Numbered from the stretch's first letter, positions 20,041 to 33,457 are shown. The stretch: 64,000 nucleotides of DNA from Megamerina dolium (GCA_963854835.1 OY978529.1:13132139-13196138); one strand, 5' to 3'. Notes: generated by a model from the letters alone, not told the origin. Numbers and translations: made by a program.

Positions 20041-21060
20041 TGGGTGATCCAAGTAGACATACTTTTTTCAATAACCTTTTTTTGACAGATCACGTGTGAG
20101 TCGTGCCATGCTGTCATGTTATTTTTGTTTAGTATTGTTTGGCATTTCATCATGGAAAGACTTACTCCTGAACAACGTTTACAAATCGGTCAACTTTATT
20201 ACGAAAATTCATGTTCTGTGAGGAATGTATTCCGTGTACTTTGCTCAACTTATGGTCAACATAATCGGCCTACTGAGCGTACTATTCGCAACACCATCAC
20301 CCATCTTGAGACCCAGCATTCATTATTGGATAATATTCGACCGAATAGACCACGTCCAGCACGCAGTAAAGAAAATATAGCGGCCGTAGCTGTGAGTGTA
20401 CACGAAGACCGTGGAGAGTCGACTCGGCGCCGTTCGCAGCAACTCGAACTGACGTATGGAACGACTTGGCGCATTTTACGTCGTTCCAAGAAGATCCGAC
20501 GTTTTCGAGCCAAATTTTGTTCAGCGATGAGGCCCATTTCTGGCTCAATGGATATGTAAACAAGCAAAATTGCCGTATTTCGGACGAAGAGCAACCTGAA
20601 GAGATTCAACAGCTGCCACTTCATCCAGAAAAAACAACGGTTTGGCGTGGTTTGTGGGTCGGAGGAATCATTGGTCCATATTTCTTCAAAAACGATGTCG
20701 GTGAGAACGTAACCGTCAATGGCGTTATCGTGCCATGATATCCGACTATTTGATGCCTGAAAATGAAGCTCGTGATCTCGGCGACATTTGGTTTCAACTA
20801 GACGGCGCCACTTCCCATACATGTTGGTTTTCTAATTTGGCGACATGTGATTATTTCAAGTCGTATGAATATTTTAGAGAAACTTGAACAAATTGGCTTT
20901 AGACGCAAAATTTGTAGGACTAAAAACGAAATTATCAACAAATTTGTAACAGAACCTCACTGGGATCTGATACGGCATATAAAAGCAGAATTGTGAAAAA
21001 GCAGTTAATCTTTGTCTGAAATGTACTGAATTTATCTGGATAGTGTCCTCTGTCGAAAAA
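20041..21060 (+). pseudogene. DD41D (rosa-type) mariner transposase remnant
   Basis: From ATG at 20152 the frame gives MERLTPEQRLQIGQLYYENS, the N-terminal HTH typical of DD41D transposases and comparable with MDRLTIAQRIKIVKTYYKNG of the copy at 54238-55511. It is open for about 135 residues, but about 30 residues are deleted after TYGTTWRILRR. A shifted frame (20516-20735) then carries ILFSDEAHFWLNGYVNKQNC (first catalytic Asp) and GGIIGPYFFKNDVGENVTVN. Another frame gives DIWFQLDGATSHT (second catalytic Asp) near 20785, after which similarity is lost; the third Asp region is absent. Inverted ends are not recognisable, so boundaries are approximate. Confidence 0.85.
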
Positions 21061-21406
21061 TCAAATTTATTGTCGCGGAAATAATGGTGTTCGGTGTAAT
21101 ATAATTAGACAATATAATATAAATAAAAAAATTATTCGCATTCGTATTTTTCATTTTTGTTATTCGTATTTGTACGTTCGTACAACCCTAATATTCGTAC
21201 TTAATATGATTGTTTTTACTGTAATTGCTCATTGTTTTTTTTTGTTGCTTTGTAATACGGTTAGAATGCGGCCAAGGTTTTTTCTGTACTCTTCATATAT
21301 ACATATATTGTGAATTGTGCTCTTGTTTTTTTATCTGCCTTAAAGTATAAATTTTTAAGGCCTGTACTACTGGTACGTTCTTAAATCTACTTACATATAC
21401 AATAGC
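21061..21406. other. AT-rich spacer
   Basis: No gene recognised. Confidence 0.6.
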
Positions 21407-21871
<465 letters not shown>

Positions 21872-22383
21872 CCATACCCAAGTAACACTTGCAGCAAGTA
21901 GTTGAAAGAAGAACCAATTTTTGCATAGCAATCACATAAGGATTGCAGAAAACAAATTTAATTGTATAAAATTGCCTTGATGTTGCTTGAATCTTGTAAG
22001 TTCTTAGTTGTTGCGGCAATTTCCATGTAACGTGTACTATATACAACATATTTTCTGGTTGCAACTCAGGACAAGTAATATGAAGAATAATAAATCTGTA
22101 CCAAAAAGCAGTAACCGTTTAAGTCAAATTTATGAATTTTATAGGAGAGTGTTTTTTAATTTCTGAATGGAAATGGTTAATCAACAAAAACTCAATGCAA
22201 TGGTCGAAGTTTAAAATTTCGAAGATATCAGCAGCATTGGTATAATCTCAAGAATTACCTGCTATTAAAAGGTGTAATTTGGAGTTTTCCTTCCTCGAAG
22301 GAAATGAATGTATCGGAGCCTTTAATTAGTTTTGAGGGATTTTTTTCTGCTTTTATTTAAGTAACAAAAAGAATTCATACATT
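21872..22383. other. AT-rich spacer
   Basis: No gene recognised. Confidence 0.55.
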
Positions 22384-22465
22384 ATTCAAACTGCTGTCCA
22401 TCGTTAGCTACGACTTTTTTAGGCAATCTATGAATCGACCAAATTTTTAATTTCAAATTTGTACA
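22384..22465 (-). pseudogene. Possible mariner transposase C-terminus
   Basis: Minus strand reads WSIHRLPKKVVANDGQQFE followed by a stop, resembling the last residues of mauritiana-type mariner transposases, which end in a LPxRW...DGxYFE pattern. Only this short patch is recognisable. Confidence 0.4.
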
Positions 22466-22649
22466 ACACTTCTATATTACCGAAATCAGTTTTTCTGTTA
22501 AAAAGGGGAAAGCATCGAGGGCCTAAAAGTAGTGTGGAATTTCAACTCACTAAAATTTCCTTTATGTTCGATTGTTTAACTAGTAGAAACCTCAACAACT
22601 TGGTCTTGGACTCCTATTAACTTATCATCGTTATATAGGCATCACAATA

Positions 22650-23080
22650 ACAATTTTGGTTACTCATCACTATTGTGAATGACACTATTGTGAGTGACAC
22701 GAATATTGGCACCATCGAAACGAATGTCAACAAAAAGAAATAGGCGATAATCAGAACTAGCCAACGAGAAAGAAAGAGAATAATCTCGATAAAGGAAGAT
22801 TTTGGAGTGTTGCCACAGAGTATAATAGAGCTAGTTGTTGACAAATGAAATCAATTGAATCCCGAACGTGATTACGCAAACATCGATACAGTATCAGAGG
22901 CAAAAGTTGCAAGTACATTAAATTGTTATTGTAAATAGTTGATTGTAAATAGAATTAATTATAGTTGTACAGTATATATAGTTGTACAGAATAAGTGTTG
23001 CAATTATTATTAACAGAATCCAGTGTTCGAACAAGGTTGATTCAAATAGAATTAAAAGTACACAAAATAAAAACGTAACA
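22650..23080 (+). repeat. Solo Gypsy LTR
   Basis: Same family as the LTRs at 1603 and 2787: TTACTCATCACTATTGTGAA near the start, GCCACAGAGTATAATAGAGC in the promoter region and ATAAAAACGTAACA at the end (23067-23080). The first bases are decayed, and the stretch CACTATTGTGA is tandemly duplicated near 22668-22695. No internal sequence is attached. Confidence 0.85.
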
Positions 23081-24179
23081 ATATTATATTTCATTCGAAG
23101 CACATCAAGATAGAAACAACAATGAACAATCAATATGCCAATAGCAAAAAAAAAAATGCAAAAAAAAAAAACTGATTGAAAATAATACAAAAATGGAAAT
23201 CGTTCAAACACTACAATCTTTGTACACGAGCATGAAATCATTTTACTAGAGACTAAAGAGAAATCCTCAAGGACATATATATTATACATAAATGCAGGGA
23301 AAGCAACTAAGGCATTTGTATAAGCAATATTAACATTGAATACCTAACTTTATGCAACAAAAAATGTCGCCAAAAAATCTTTCCTTATAAATAAAACATT
23401 TAGGAATATACTCTGCAGTCTAACCGAGGGGCAATTGCTCCTTTTAAATAATTATAGAGTTGGAGTTACTTGTTCGAATTACTTTCAAGAGCTTTCAGTA
23501 CTCTCTAATTTATTTTTGGGATACGTTTTACAAGGACGAGCTTTTTTTGACAATTAGTGTTGAAACCTAACGATAATGTTAGGAATAATGTTGCAATTGT
23601 AGTTATAATTTCTAAGTATATATTGAAAAATATATCTAATTAATCTACAATTGGTTATCGTAGCTCCATGGCTTGTGTGATAGCTTCGATAAAGTTGTGG
23701 CTTCAATAGCATCTTTTTCCAGAAAGGAAAAAAAAATTGTTGGCCCTAATACTCAAAAGGAGGGGTTCAGCTAAGGTTTTTTGGAATACGTAGTACAATA
23801 TATTTCAAATTCTATTTAATAAATATTATATGATGGTATCTTATATGACGCTTACACAAAAATGAATGAAATTTTAATACAATTTTCATTAATTTCAGGG
23901 TCTTACGTTATTGAGCCGTAACAGTAGCAGCAATAGTAGCAGCATAAAAAAGTATATAATTTATGTAGAATAAGAAAAGACAACACTCACAATAACAAGC
24001 ACAAATCAACTCGGGCGTTTTTGTTTTCCATATTTTTCGAAAAACAAGGTAAGTGGTCATTAAAAAAATAACCAGAATAATCAAACGCCTACACTATGTT
24101 AATGCCACAATGAACTTTTTGAAGGATTTGAATTGAAATGGATGAAAATATACAAAACATTACCCAATGAAGTTTGATA
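23081..24179. other. AT-rich spacer
   Basis: No gene recognised. Poly-A rich around 23140-23170. Confidence 0.6.
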
Positions 24180-24191
24180 AAATGTATTATA

Positions 24192-24550
24192 TATATATAT
24201 ATATGTGGCACTTAAAGCCCCGAAGGGCTCATTGGCCGAGCTTCTCTTCAATTACTGTTGTGAGTGTTAAATTTTGGACAGTATCAGAAGGGACCTACTT
24301 ATTTTAGCCGGTTCCGAACGGCAGAACCCTTGCGACATCACTTTTTCTGAGCTTTGTCACAGAGTTCTTTTAGAAGCTTTTTCATGGCAAGTTGTTACTG
24401 TCGGAAGAATTGCCAATTGCTTGCCGACAGGTGGGTACCGCTCGAAAGAAAAATATTTTCGATATTAAATTTGTTATGCATGTGCCGGGGATTGAACCAC
24501 GACCTACAGATCAGAAGGCCAACACACTAACCACTGAGCCACGGCACCAC
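24192..24550 (-). mobile_element. Complete tRNA-derived SINE, subfamily A, with 12-bp target duplication
   Basis: AAATGTATTATA is duplicated exactly at 24180-24191 and 24551-24562. On the minus strand the element begins GTGGTGCCGTGGCTCAGTGG (A-box region), followed by GTGGTTCAATCCCCGGC (B box) within the first 75 bases, then a body of about 260 bp shared with 17054-17401, and ends in an (AT)n tail. Length 359 bp. It looks like a tRNA only in its first 75 bases. Confidence 0.92.
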
Positions 24551-24562
24551 AAATGTATTATA

Positions 24563-26879
24563 GACTAGATTATATTTGAGGGAAATGTTGGGGCCGAAGA
24601 AAATCTGTAGGGTCGGTCATACGTTTCATTGTTCTGCGGGGAATTACTGGACAATTATGGGATGTATTTAAACTTTTATAATTTGTCAGATTATGGACCA
24701 AATTCGACCTGCGAAATCATCACGCACAGCCTGGGTAGTAATTCAGCGATCCAAAATACGTATATAAATGTTTATCTCGTCTGCTTAGCAATATCTTCTA
24801 TTTCCATATGGCTGTTTATTGCTTTTGAGTGAATAATTTTTGTTCTATAGAAATGAAATTGCTTAAGTTTTGGATATTTTAAATAGTAATGGTGATTGGA
24901 CTAGCTATTAATTTGTATTCCAAATATATTTTCGATACAATTTTTATGAAAACAATAAAAGTTTTTAAAAAAAAGTTATTTATTTTCTTTTTATGATCGT
25001 TATTTAGTGAACAGACTGTACATAGTACGTAATTTTATTAAATGCTAGCTTGAAATTAAAAAGATTTTAAATCATTGCTTAATATAATCACTTCTATGAG
25101 ACACTAGTTAGTTGTTATTTTAGTTGGTTTAGCTACCAGTCTATTTTTCTATTTTATTTATATACAAAACTATGTATGTGTGTATATTATCTAAGAGATG
25201 AGGTACTTAAAACATTTGTAACTAATTAATTTGCGATACGAAAACCGTTCTTTCGCTTTGAATGTAGTCGATACTTACACCACACCTAACCAATTTATGT
25301 ACGCAAAAAAAATATCATGCTAAACACCTTTAAAACAACGTCTATTACATTTCGTGCGAGTGTAAAGTCTTCATGATATATGGACAACACATTCATACGT
25401 ACTTGTTCATATGCATATGCATATTTATTTTATTTTTCTCTCTTTAGGGGCTTTCCATTTTCATTTCAATTTTGAAATATCATTGAGACTTTTTATTTTT
25501 CTCTCTGAATTTGTTTTGTGGTAGCTGGTTAATCAACTCATGTCGTTAATCTTAATTATCACTTTACATACGCACATGCACAAATGTAAGTGTAGGTATT
25601 TACATTCCCAGAAGGAAAACATGTCCTTGAAGACCATACATTCAGTTCGACATTATGTATTCGTGAAAAATACAACACAAAGCTTCCATAAAAAGCAATC
25701 GACCGATAAAGCGAATAACTAACGATTCCAAGATAAAAATAACAACACAAAAACAATATTCCATGTTTTGTTTTTACCCAAACTATCAATATGCGCTTCT
25801 ACTGTACACTATGTGATTTATTGTTGTTACCATTTAATAATGTGACATGTGGCGACGTTAATGATGACTGTGACTGCTGCTGCTGCTGTCATCGACACAT
25901 ACCAACTAAGTTTACCTTACATGTGTACGTACGAATAATTTACCAATAAACCAATAAATATTTTCACTTTTTTTAATATTAAAATATTTGGCCAGCCCTT
26001 TGTCATTCATCCATTTTGAGTTGCTTTTCATAATTTTGTTATCGGCATTCAACATTATTTCATTCGATTCTCATTCCTCATTAATAAAATGATACATTTA
26101 TATAAGGCGTTTGTACCGAAATATGCTGTACATCAGATTCGGAATTTTAAAAAAATCAAAATTATCAGATCAGATCAAGCCACTTTGCTGCTTTTCTTCT
26201 AGTTACAGGTATACAGTCTTACCTTGTCTATAATAGAAAAGCAAAATATGACTATAATGTTCCGAATTTTCACCCATTTTTAAACGTAGATAACTTTTCA
26301 CAGAATAATGCGCTTTTAATAACGAAATGAAGCTTTCAACCGAGCTATAGTATAACCAGCAGCCATATTCCAATTGACTCTTTCCCTTATGATCTTTGGC
26401 TAATAAATTTTAGAGATTTATTTATCATATTCTTGATTTGCTATTTCTTTATTTTGACTGACAGTTTCATACTTCGGCTAAACTGTCATATTCTAATAAT
26501 TCGATTATTTACAATTAACATTGAAGTCTGTTACTGTTACTTTGGTACACTTCATCCTATGCTGCTTCAACTTGTTAAGACTTCTGAATATTATGATCTA
26601 TTTAACTTCGCAAAAAAGGGATGTTTTTGAGCAATGGCTTTCATTGAACTCAATTTCGTTCAAATACAAGAAAACAAGATGAAAATCATCGTTTTGTGAG
26701 CATGTATATGTGAAGTGTATGCTTTTATTTTAATTCATCCCTGGTGTGATTTGACAGTTCGTGGACCATATACAACTTTCTTTGTAAAAATTAAAAAAAA
26801 AATTAACACATATAAATTTTTTCGGTATATTATTAGTTTATTCGAAAAGCAAACATTCCCATTATTTATCGAATAGGAC
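24563..26879. other. 2.3-kb AT-rich stretch without recognisable gene
   Basis: Short open stretches show no motif or conserved pattern. A (GCT)5-like run lies near 25876. No TE ends were recognised. Confidence 0.6.
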
Positions 26880-27195
26880 TTCATTCATGAGGCTATCTCG
26901 GCTGGTTTCACAGTAATATATCCAAACCAGTAATGTCCACCCAGTCTTCCAATGTCTTGGTTACGGTTTCTGGTTCTATCTCACAAATGGCATGATCGAT
27001 GTTCGCCTTAAGGGCCTGAATCGTTAATGGGTTGTTCGCATATATTTGCTACTTCACGGCACCCCACAAAAAATTCTAACGGCGTCAAATCACAGCTCCG
27101 AGGTGGCCAACTGATATCGCCGAGACGGCTGATAACCGATTACTGAACTTGGCGCTCAAAAGATCGATTGTGGATGACTATGTGGCACGGCGCCC
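26880..27195 (-). pseudogene. DD41D mariner transposase, C-terminal fragment
   Basis: Minus strand, with frameshifts and a stop: SVISRLGDISWPPRSCDLTPL, then EFFVGC, aligning with VISRRGDIKWPTRSCDLTPL and DFFLWGY of the copy at 54238-55511. The third catalytic Asp is replaced by Glu (LTPLEFF). The preceding part (CHIVIHNRSFERQ) and following part (GGHYWF) are recognisable but decayed. N-terminal and central domains are missing. Confidence 0.75.
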
Positions 27196-27335
27196 ATTTC
27201 CACTGAGAATTCTTTTATTCGACTACTCGCTATCTTTGCGCCAATAAAATAAATATATGCTAAGTTTCCTAATCAGAGTTGATTTGAATTTTATATTTTA
27301 TATCTATGGTAAAAACCGTTTAAGTGGAGCTAATA

Positions 27336-27880
27336 GCCTAGACAGATGGCAGCGTTAATCTGGATTACCGGCGCACTTATTCGGAATAAAATATTAACCT
27401 GACAGACGACAGTATTCCGAATTAACTAAACGGCTGATTGCTGTTTTATTAGGTCTGCTCACTTATATTACTATCACTATCAATTTCTGTCATCTGTCAC
27501 TCTCGATATGAGAAAATCTACAAGAAGTACGTGAACTGAAAACTTACAGAAACTTGTAAATTGACATTCACAGTTCGTAATGGACAGCTGAATTTATTTG
27601 TTCGCGGATGCTTTTCATGTCGAAAACTGTTAACAATTGTTGAATGTTTTTATGTTTTGTAAGTTGGATAGAGAAAAATTCACAATAGAATTTTTTCAGC
27701 AGATAGATAGAGAAAAATTCACAATAGAATTTTTTCAGCAGTGTTGCCATCGTAAATTGCCCTAATCCTCTTTAATTTTGAGAATTAACTCGTGGAGTTA
27801 ACGCGGATTAGCTGCAGTTAATGCCCGAGTTAATTCGAATTAAATCGTTAATCCGGATTAACGCTGCCGTCTGTTAGGTC
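27336..27880. mobile_element. TA-flanked MITE, copy 1 (545 bp)
   Basis: Begins GCCTAGACAGATGGCAGCGT and ends with ACGCTGCCGTCTGTTAGGTC; the inverted ends extend over about 32 bp and include TTAATC-GGATTA. Flanking TA dinucleotides at 27334-27335 and 27881-27882. Three more copies (37604, 41430, 46963) define the family. This copy alone carries a tandem duplication of about 38 bp (GATAGAGAAAAATTCACAAT at 27668 and again near 27706). Confidence 0.9.
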
Positions 27881-27882
27881 TA

Positions 27883-28995
27883 TTACGATGGTAAGGAGTC
27901 TGAATAATACTTTTCATGTTATTTTTCTCAAAAAATAGTGTTTTTTCAACATATGAAATTAATTTTCTCACCGTATTAATCAACAAACTTAAACCCCTTG
28001 TCAGCTTTCGATGGCTCTCAAAAGTAAACTAATAAAAAGTGGTTTATAAAATTCTGTATTGCGAATTTTGAAGACTGACTGATTGCTAATAAGAATGGAG
28101 TATTGCTTCTTGTAGGACTTTTTAAAGGGCTACAAAAACATCTGTTTTAAGCTCTTCTATTTCTATACTTTATTCATTTAGTATTATTATGCTCTATGGG
28201 TCAATTTTTTATCACACACTTTGGCTTCTGTCTGTGTATGTTTTAAATAGAAAAGAAAATCTTAACACGTCAAGTGTTTTGTTTAACTTTTAGAAAAATT
28301 GTCACGTCTCTTATTTAGTCACGTACTATCAGGTGTTTTTTGCGGATGGGTACGTGTGTGTATTTCAAGAAATAGCGTTTTTATGCGAATAAACTATACA
28401 CCTTTGCTTAATTTGACCGTGGTTATTTGTAAATTACTTAATTACGTGTGTGAGAGAAACATTTTGTTAAGAAGAAAATATGTTTATTTAATTAAAGCCA
28501 GAACCAATTTATCATTTCATTTCCGAATATGGTTTGTATGCATTTTCGTGCATATTCATTCTGATTGTAGATTGTTTTATCATTGGAGGTAGGAAATTGA
28601 GTTGGGTTCTTACACTTATTACACACTTAACGATATTTTCGTAATAAGTACATATATATCTGTACATAGGTGTTTATGTACATTAGTGTGGGTCAAATTG
28701 GCCAAAAATCATGTGGAAAAAACGAAAACTACCGATGATTCTACATATGTATGTAAGTATATTTGCCTACTGCACAAAAGATCTTCAGGTCGCAGTTCTT
28801 CATAGTCTTATTAGTAATATTTGCCTACGAAACAATAGGTCTAAAATCAATTTTAACCGTCCTCATTTTAACCGTACAAAAATAAAAAAAAAATATAAAT
28901 GAACTATTTCTTTTGTGGATAACAATAATTAGTTGTCAAAATTTTTTTAAACCCATTAGTATTTAATATTTAATGATGTCACTGGTATTTTCATC
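27883..28995. other. AT-rich spacer
   Basis: No gene recognised. Short open stretches (28299-28592, 28602-28902) show no recognisable motif. Confidence 0.55.
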
Positions 28996-30626
28996 TTTTT
29001 ATACCCTGCATAATGCAATATGCATGGTATATTCATTTCGGTCAGATGTTTGTGTCCACTTGAAGGAATCTCCGGAGATATAGACATGGATATATATTCG
29101 TGATCAGCGTCGATTAAATTTTCGATTTAACGATGTCCGTCCGTCCGTCCGTCCGTCTGTCTGTCACCTGGCTGGTTCGCACGATAACTTGAGTAAATAT
29201 TGAGCTATTTCGATGAAATTTGGCATAAGTAATCTATGATCCAAGGGTACGGAGGGGATTGATATTGGGCATGATCGGTCAATAACCACGCCCACACCAA
29301 GCATTCAAAGCGACTAACCTCGAAATTTTCAAAATCTTTAACTTGCTATAACTCACATAATATACCACTTGGGACAACAATATTTGGCACATAGACTTAT
29401 ATTATACTACTATATAACCTCGAAATAAGTTGTTGAGCCACGCCTACTTTTTAGCGTAGCTCTCATACAAAGTGTCTGTACTTCTTTTAAATTGAAACAG
29501 CTGTAACTTCTACAATCTTCTGTCCAGAATAACCATAATTGACACTTAGATTAACATGGTAGTCGGAAATAATATGGCAGAAAATCAGTGTGCCACGCCC
29601 ACTCCTTTTTGGGTCTTCCATACAAAGTTGCGGAAATTAAAAAAAATGTTACCGGTTATAACTTGCAAACTATTCAGCGTAAAATAACGAGATTTAAGGT
29701 GTGGATTAGTATTGTACGAGCAACTAGGCTCACAGAAAATGGGCGCACCACGCCCACTGTTTATAGTAGCCACCATACAAATTTTAAATTGAAACAGGTC
29801 TAACTTCGGCAATCTTCTGCCTAAAATAACCATAATTGACACAGATTAATATCGTAGTCGGCAAAAATCTGGCAGAAAATCAGTGTGCCACGCCCACTCC
29901 TTCATGAGTCTCCCATACAAAGTCGAGGGAATTAAACTAAAACTTTTAAGCTCCATAACTTACAAACCATTTAGCCTAGGACAACGAGATTTAAGGTATG
30001 GATTAGTATTGTACGAGCAACTAGGCTCATAGGAAATGGGCGCGCCATGCCCACTGTTTATTGTAGCCCCCATACAAAATGACTGAAATTCTTTTAAATT
30101 GAAACAGCCGTAACTTCGGCAATCTTCTGTCTAGAATAACCATAATTGACACTTAAATTAATATGATAGTCAGTAATAATCTGGCAAAAAATCAGCATCC
30201 CACGCCCACTTCTTATTGGGGCTCCCATACAAAGTTGAGGAAATTAAACAAAAATTTTAACCGCCATAACTTACAAACTATTCAACGTAGGACAAACGAA
30301 TTTAAGGTGTGGATTAATATTGGAAAATTAATTGGATTTACAAGAAAGAGGTAAGCTACGCCAACTTTTTATATAGCTCCCATACTAAGTCTCGGAATTA
30401 TCTTCAAAACCTCCTTTAAATTATCCCTTTTAGAACTCTCATAACATACAAGGTACTTCGTCAAAGTCAACCATATTTCGGGTGTAAATTAGTAGTATAT
30501 GCAAAAAATTGTTTTTCAAAAAGTTGAAATAAAAGAAAAAGATGGATATTCGAGTCAACTTTTTATATATAAATCTACATATGCAGGGTATAATTTGGTC
30601 GGCCCCAGCCGACTGTAAGGAGATTT
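28996..30626 (+). mobile_element. mini-me-like non-coding element, copy B
   Basis: Matches copy A (8412-9985) across its whole length: TATACCCTGCAT start, GATATATATTCGTGATCAGC, a longer (GTCY)n tract (GTCCGTCCGTCCGTCCGTCT from about 29134), three tandem units, ATGCAGGGTATA end and the GTCGGC/GCCGAC hairpin. Small differences are spread evenly, and the (GTCC) run is longer than in copy A. No coding capacity. Confidence 0.78.
29485..30390 (+). repeat. Three ~300-bp tandem units inside mini-me-like copy B
   Basis: Anchor TTTTAAATTGAAAC at 29485, 29782 and 30092 (spacing 297 and 310). The third unit has an insertion of about 12 bp (GACTGAAATTC) before the anchor that the second lacks. Confidence 0.85.
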
Positions 30627-31719
30627 TTTTTTTTTGTTATTATGTTCTTTTCGCTATACGAACTTGACCTTTGATTTTTATACATACATTTATCATAAGT
30701 ACAACGATTTAATCCGAAAAATGTTGTACGTATCTTCAGTACAATAAAATGGAATGGCATATGGACTTAATACCATAAATATTTTAATACAAACCTAACA
30801 TTTCTCTGATACATAGGTATTGCTAAAAGTTTCCGGCACCGGCCAAGAGATTCGTTTGCCGGATGCCCCAATATGACTTTCTTAAATTTTAATATAGTAA
30901 ACGTCACTGACTGACGTTTGCCTCGAAAATGGAAATTTTTGCGTGATAATGAAGCACCATCCGGTGATATCCCTGGACATACGTACAATAAGTACAATAT
31001 TTTTGAATTTGTGTGTTTCTGCCTCTATGGTACGGTAAGTGCTATATGACAAGTAATCAAAAATAAAAAATCCCACTGGTGTATGACGAACGACATTGTC
31101 AGATGACCGATTTCTATCTGAGTACTTAGCCATATGGTATATAAGAATAAACCGTACAATTAAAGCTCTGAAGTGGAAACAATATTGGCAATAGTCAGGC
31201 ACACAATAATGCGTTTGATCAAAATAAGTGCGAGTAAGGGTAAATTCAGTGGTCTGTATATATTATCTTAATGGATACACATATAATCTCTATACATATT
31301 TACATGGATACATATGATGATCATAGTTGATACTGTATGCTAAATGCTTTATGGTATATCGAATTCATTTTGTGCATGGTTTTTGATTAACCCTTATACC
31401 CTTTCAAAGGTACACTTCCACTACCCTCTTTTCGATAATACCTAATGAATGAGACCATATCTAATAAAATGCACAAGTATTTTATTGATATCATTTTCAA
31501 TTAAAAGCCAAAGCTTGTTTGTTTTACATTTTACTAAAGATACAACTAACCTAGATAATGTTATACTATTATAACTAAAAATAACTAAATAAAATGAATA
31601 AAATCCTGTAAAAAACGAAAATATGTCTTAAACAAAATAAAACTAAAATCGATATTACTTATATTAAAAAAAACAAATTCTTATTAAATTAAACAAAAGA
31701 AAAATATATTTTTTAAATT
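30627..31719. other. AT-rich spacer
   Basis: No gene recognised. Confidence 0.55.
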
Positions 31720-31843
31720 AATATCACATTTCAGTTCGCGAAAGTCACCAATAAGAGTGGACGTCTTTATTTTGATTTTTAGAAAAAAAAAAAAAAAAAA
31801 CAAATAAAATAATAATATAATTTGCAAACATTTTGTTTACAGT

Positions 31844-33457
31844 ATGAGTGTTCAGCGCTCTCCTCTCCGGCAACGGCAATCGCCTGTTAATGTGTGTGTA
31901 AACAATAATTTGCAGTCACCCGCGCAAACCCCCCCGATAAGTGCATTATCAAATAAAACAGTTGATACACACTGCACAAGTGAAAGTAACAGTGCAAATC
32001 TTTTGCCTGCACATATTAAAAATTCATCAAATTTTGCAACAACAATAAATACAGACAAAAAAAATAATTTGTTCTATCGTGATATACTATCTCCCTCTAT
32101 ACCGTGGAGTGTACAATGTGCTTCTCCTGCTGTAACACCAACAGCTACAACATCAAAGCAATCAAATAACGGCACTTCTACTGAAGTGCATGACCCAGTA
32201 GTTAAAGCAACTAGTGCGATGACTAATAAAGAACCAGTTGCTGTTCAAACTGGTATTGATCGCTACATTACTGTAGTAAAGCGAAAGAGAAGTCCGCAAA
32301 ATTCAAAACAAATGAATTCAACAAAAATTCAAAAGCAGAACACTGTCCCTATTAGTTCGGAAAATAGATACGCTCTGCTTTCAGGTGATGAAAGTGACGA
32401 AAATATTATCTCCAAGAAAAATTTCAAACCCCCACCCATTTTCTTGAGAGAACGCAACTCAGATAAGTTGATTTCTAGAATTACAAGTCTTATAGGACCA
32501 AAGAATTTCCATGTTGTTCCTATTCGCAAAGGCCAAATTGAGGAAACAAAAGTGCAAATCTACAGCGAAACTCATTATCGCAAAGTAATAGCGGAATTTG
32601 ATGCTGTAAAAAAGAATTACTACACATATCAGCTAAAAAGTAGTAAGGGCTTAATCGTTGTACTCAAAGGCGTCGAACCCAACGTTGATATTAACGAAAT
32701 CAAACTTGCCCTCCAGGAAGAAGGGTTTCAAGCCAAAACAGTATTCAACATTCTCAACAAGAGCAATATACCTCAACCGTTATATCGTATTGAGCTTCAG
32801 CCTGAAACAAAACCCCTAAAAAAAGGTGAAGTACACCCCATATATAAAATTCGATATTTATTGCATCGCAAAATCACAATCGAAGAACCCCATAAGAGAA
32901 CTGGACCTCCTCAGTGCAGCAACTGCCAAGAATATGGACATACTAAGACATATTGTACTCTGCCAGCTGTTTGTGTGATTTGTGGAGATCTCCATAAATC
33001 AAACATATGCCCAAAATCTAAAGGCGATGCTAGCATGAAAAAATGCAGCAATTGTGGAGGTAATCACACCGCAAATTATAGAGGTTGCCCAGTATATACA
33101 ACCCTAAAGCTAAATTTCTCCGCTAGCAATCAACCTCTAAAACCAGTTGAGCAAACTCAGATAGCCAACTCAAGTAAGAGACAAAATATTGATGCAACAC
33201 AATTCTTCTCTGCAATCCCAAACAAGAATCAAACCAATTCATACGCTAGCGTCTTAAAACAAAACCCACACCAACAAAGCAATGTAAATAATGAGCAGAA
33301 ACACTCACTGCCCACCCAACAGCCAAGTACCCTTGAACATTTGCTTCAAACATTGATTCAGAATATGAACCAATTCATGAACTCAATGCAAACAATGATG
33401 CAAGAAATGATGAAAAATCAATCGATGTTACTCCAAACATTGCTATCCAGACCATGA
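31844..33457 (+). CDS. Jockey ORF1, Gag-like RNA-binding protein (537 aa)
   Basis: Nucleic-acid chaperone that coats the element RNA. The N-terminal 200 residues are Ser/Asn/Thr/Gln-rich and probably disordered. About 200-345 is the conserved domain often found before zinc knuckles (PRE_C2HC type; core YTYQLKSSKGLIVVLKGVEP at 261-280). Three CCHC knuckles follow: C358/C361/H366/C371, C377/C380/H384/C389 and C401/C404/H408/C415. The C-terminus is Gln-rich and then a Met-rich amphipathic segment (about 505-537). The first ATG after an A-rich leader is used. The stop TGA overlaps the ORF2 start (ATGA at 33454-33457), so ORF2 is probably translated by termination-reinitiation. Confidence 0.95.
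   Translation: MSVQRSPLRQRQSPVNVCVNNNLQSPAQTPPISALSNKTVDTHCTSESNSANLLPAHIKNSSNFATTINTDKKNNLFYRDILSPSIPWSVQCASPAVTPTATTSKQSNNGTSTEVHDPVVKATSAMTNKEPVAVQTGIDRYITVVKRKRSPQNSKQMNSTKIQKQNTVPISSENRYALLSGDESDENIISKKNFKPPPIFLRERNSDKLISRITSLIGPKNFHVVPIRKGQIEETKVQIYSETHYRKVIAEFDAVKKNYYTYQLKSSKGLIVVLKGVEPNVDINEIKLALQEEGFQAKTVFNILNKSNIPQPLYRIELQPETKPLKKGEVHPIYKIRYLLHRKITIEEPHKRTGPPQCSNCQEYGHTKTYCTLPAVCVICGDLHKSNICPKSKGDASMKKCSNCGGNHTANYRGCPVYTTLKLNFSASNQPLKPVEQTQIANSSKRQNIDATQFFSAIPNKNQTNSYASVLKQNPHQQSNVNNEQKHSLPTQQPSTLEHLLQTLIQNMNQFMNSMQTMMQEMMKNQSMLLQTLLSRP

Noticed and set aside
24478..24550. tRNA gene on the minus strand
   Set aside because: Well-formed tRNA-like head, but it is the 5' part of a 359-bp unit with a 12-bp target duplication, so a SINE.
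27568..27750. Protein with an internal LLKKFYCEFFSI repeat
   Set aside because: Produced by a 38-bp tandem duplication inside a MITE; other MITE copies lack the frame.
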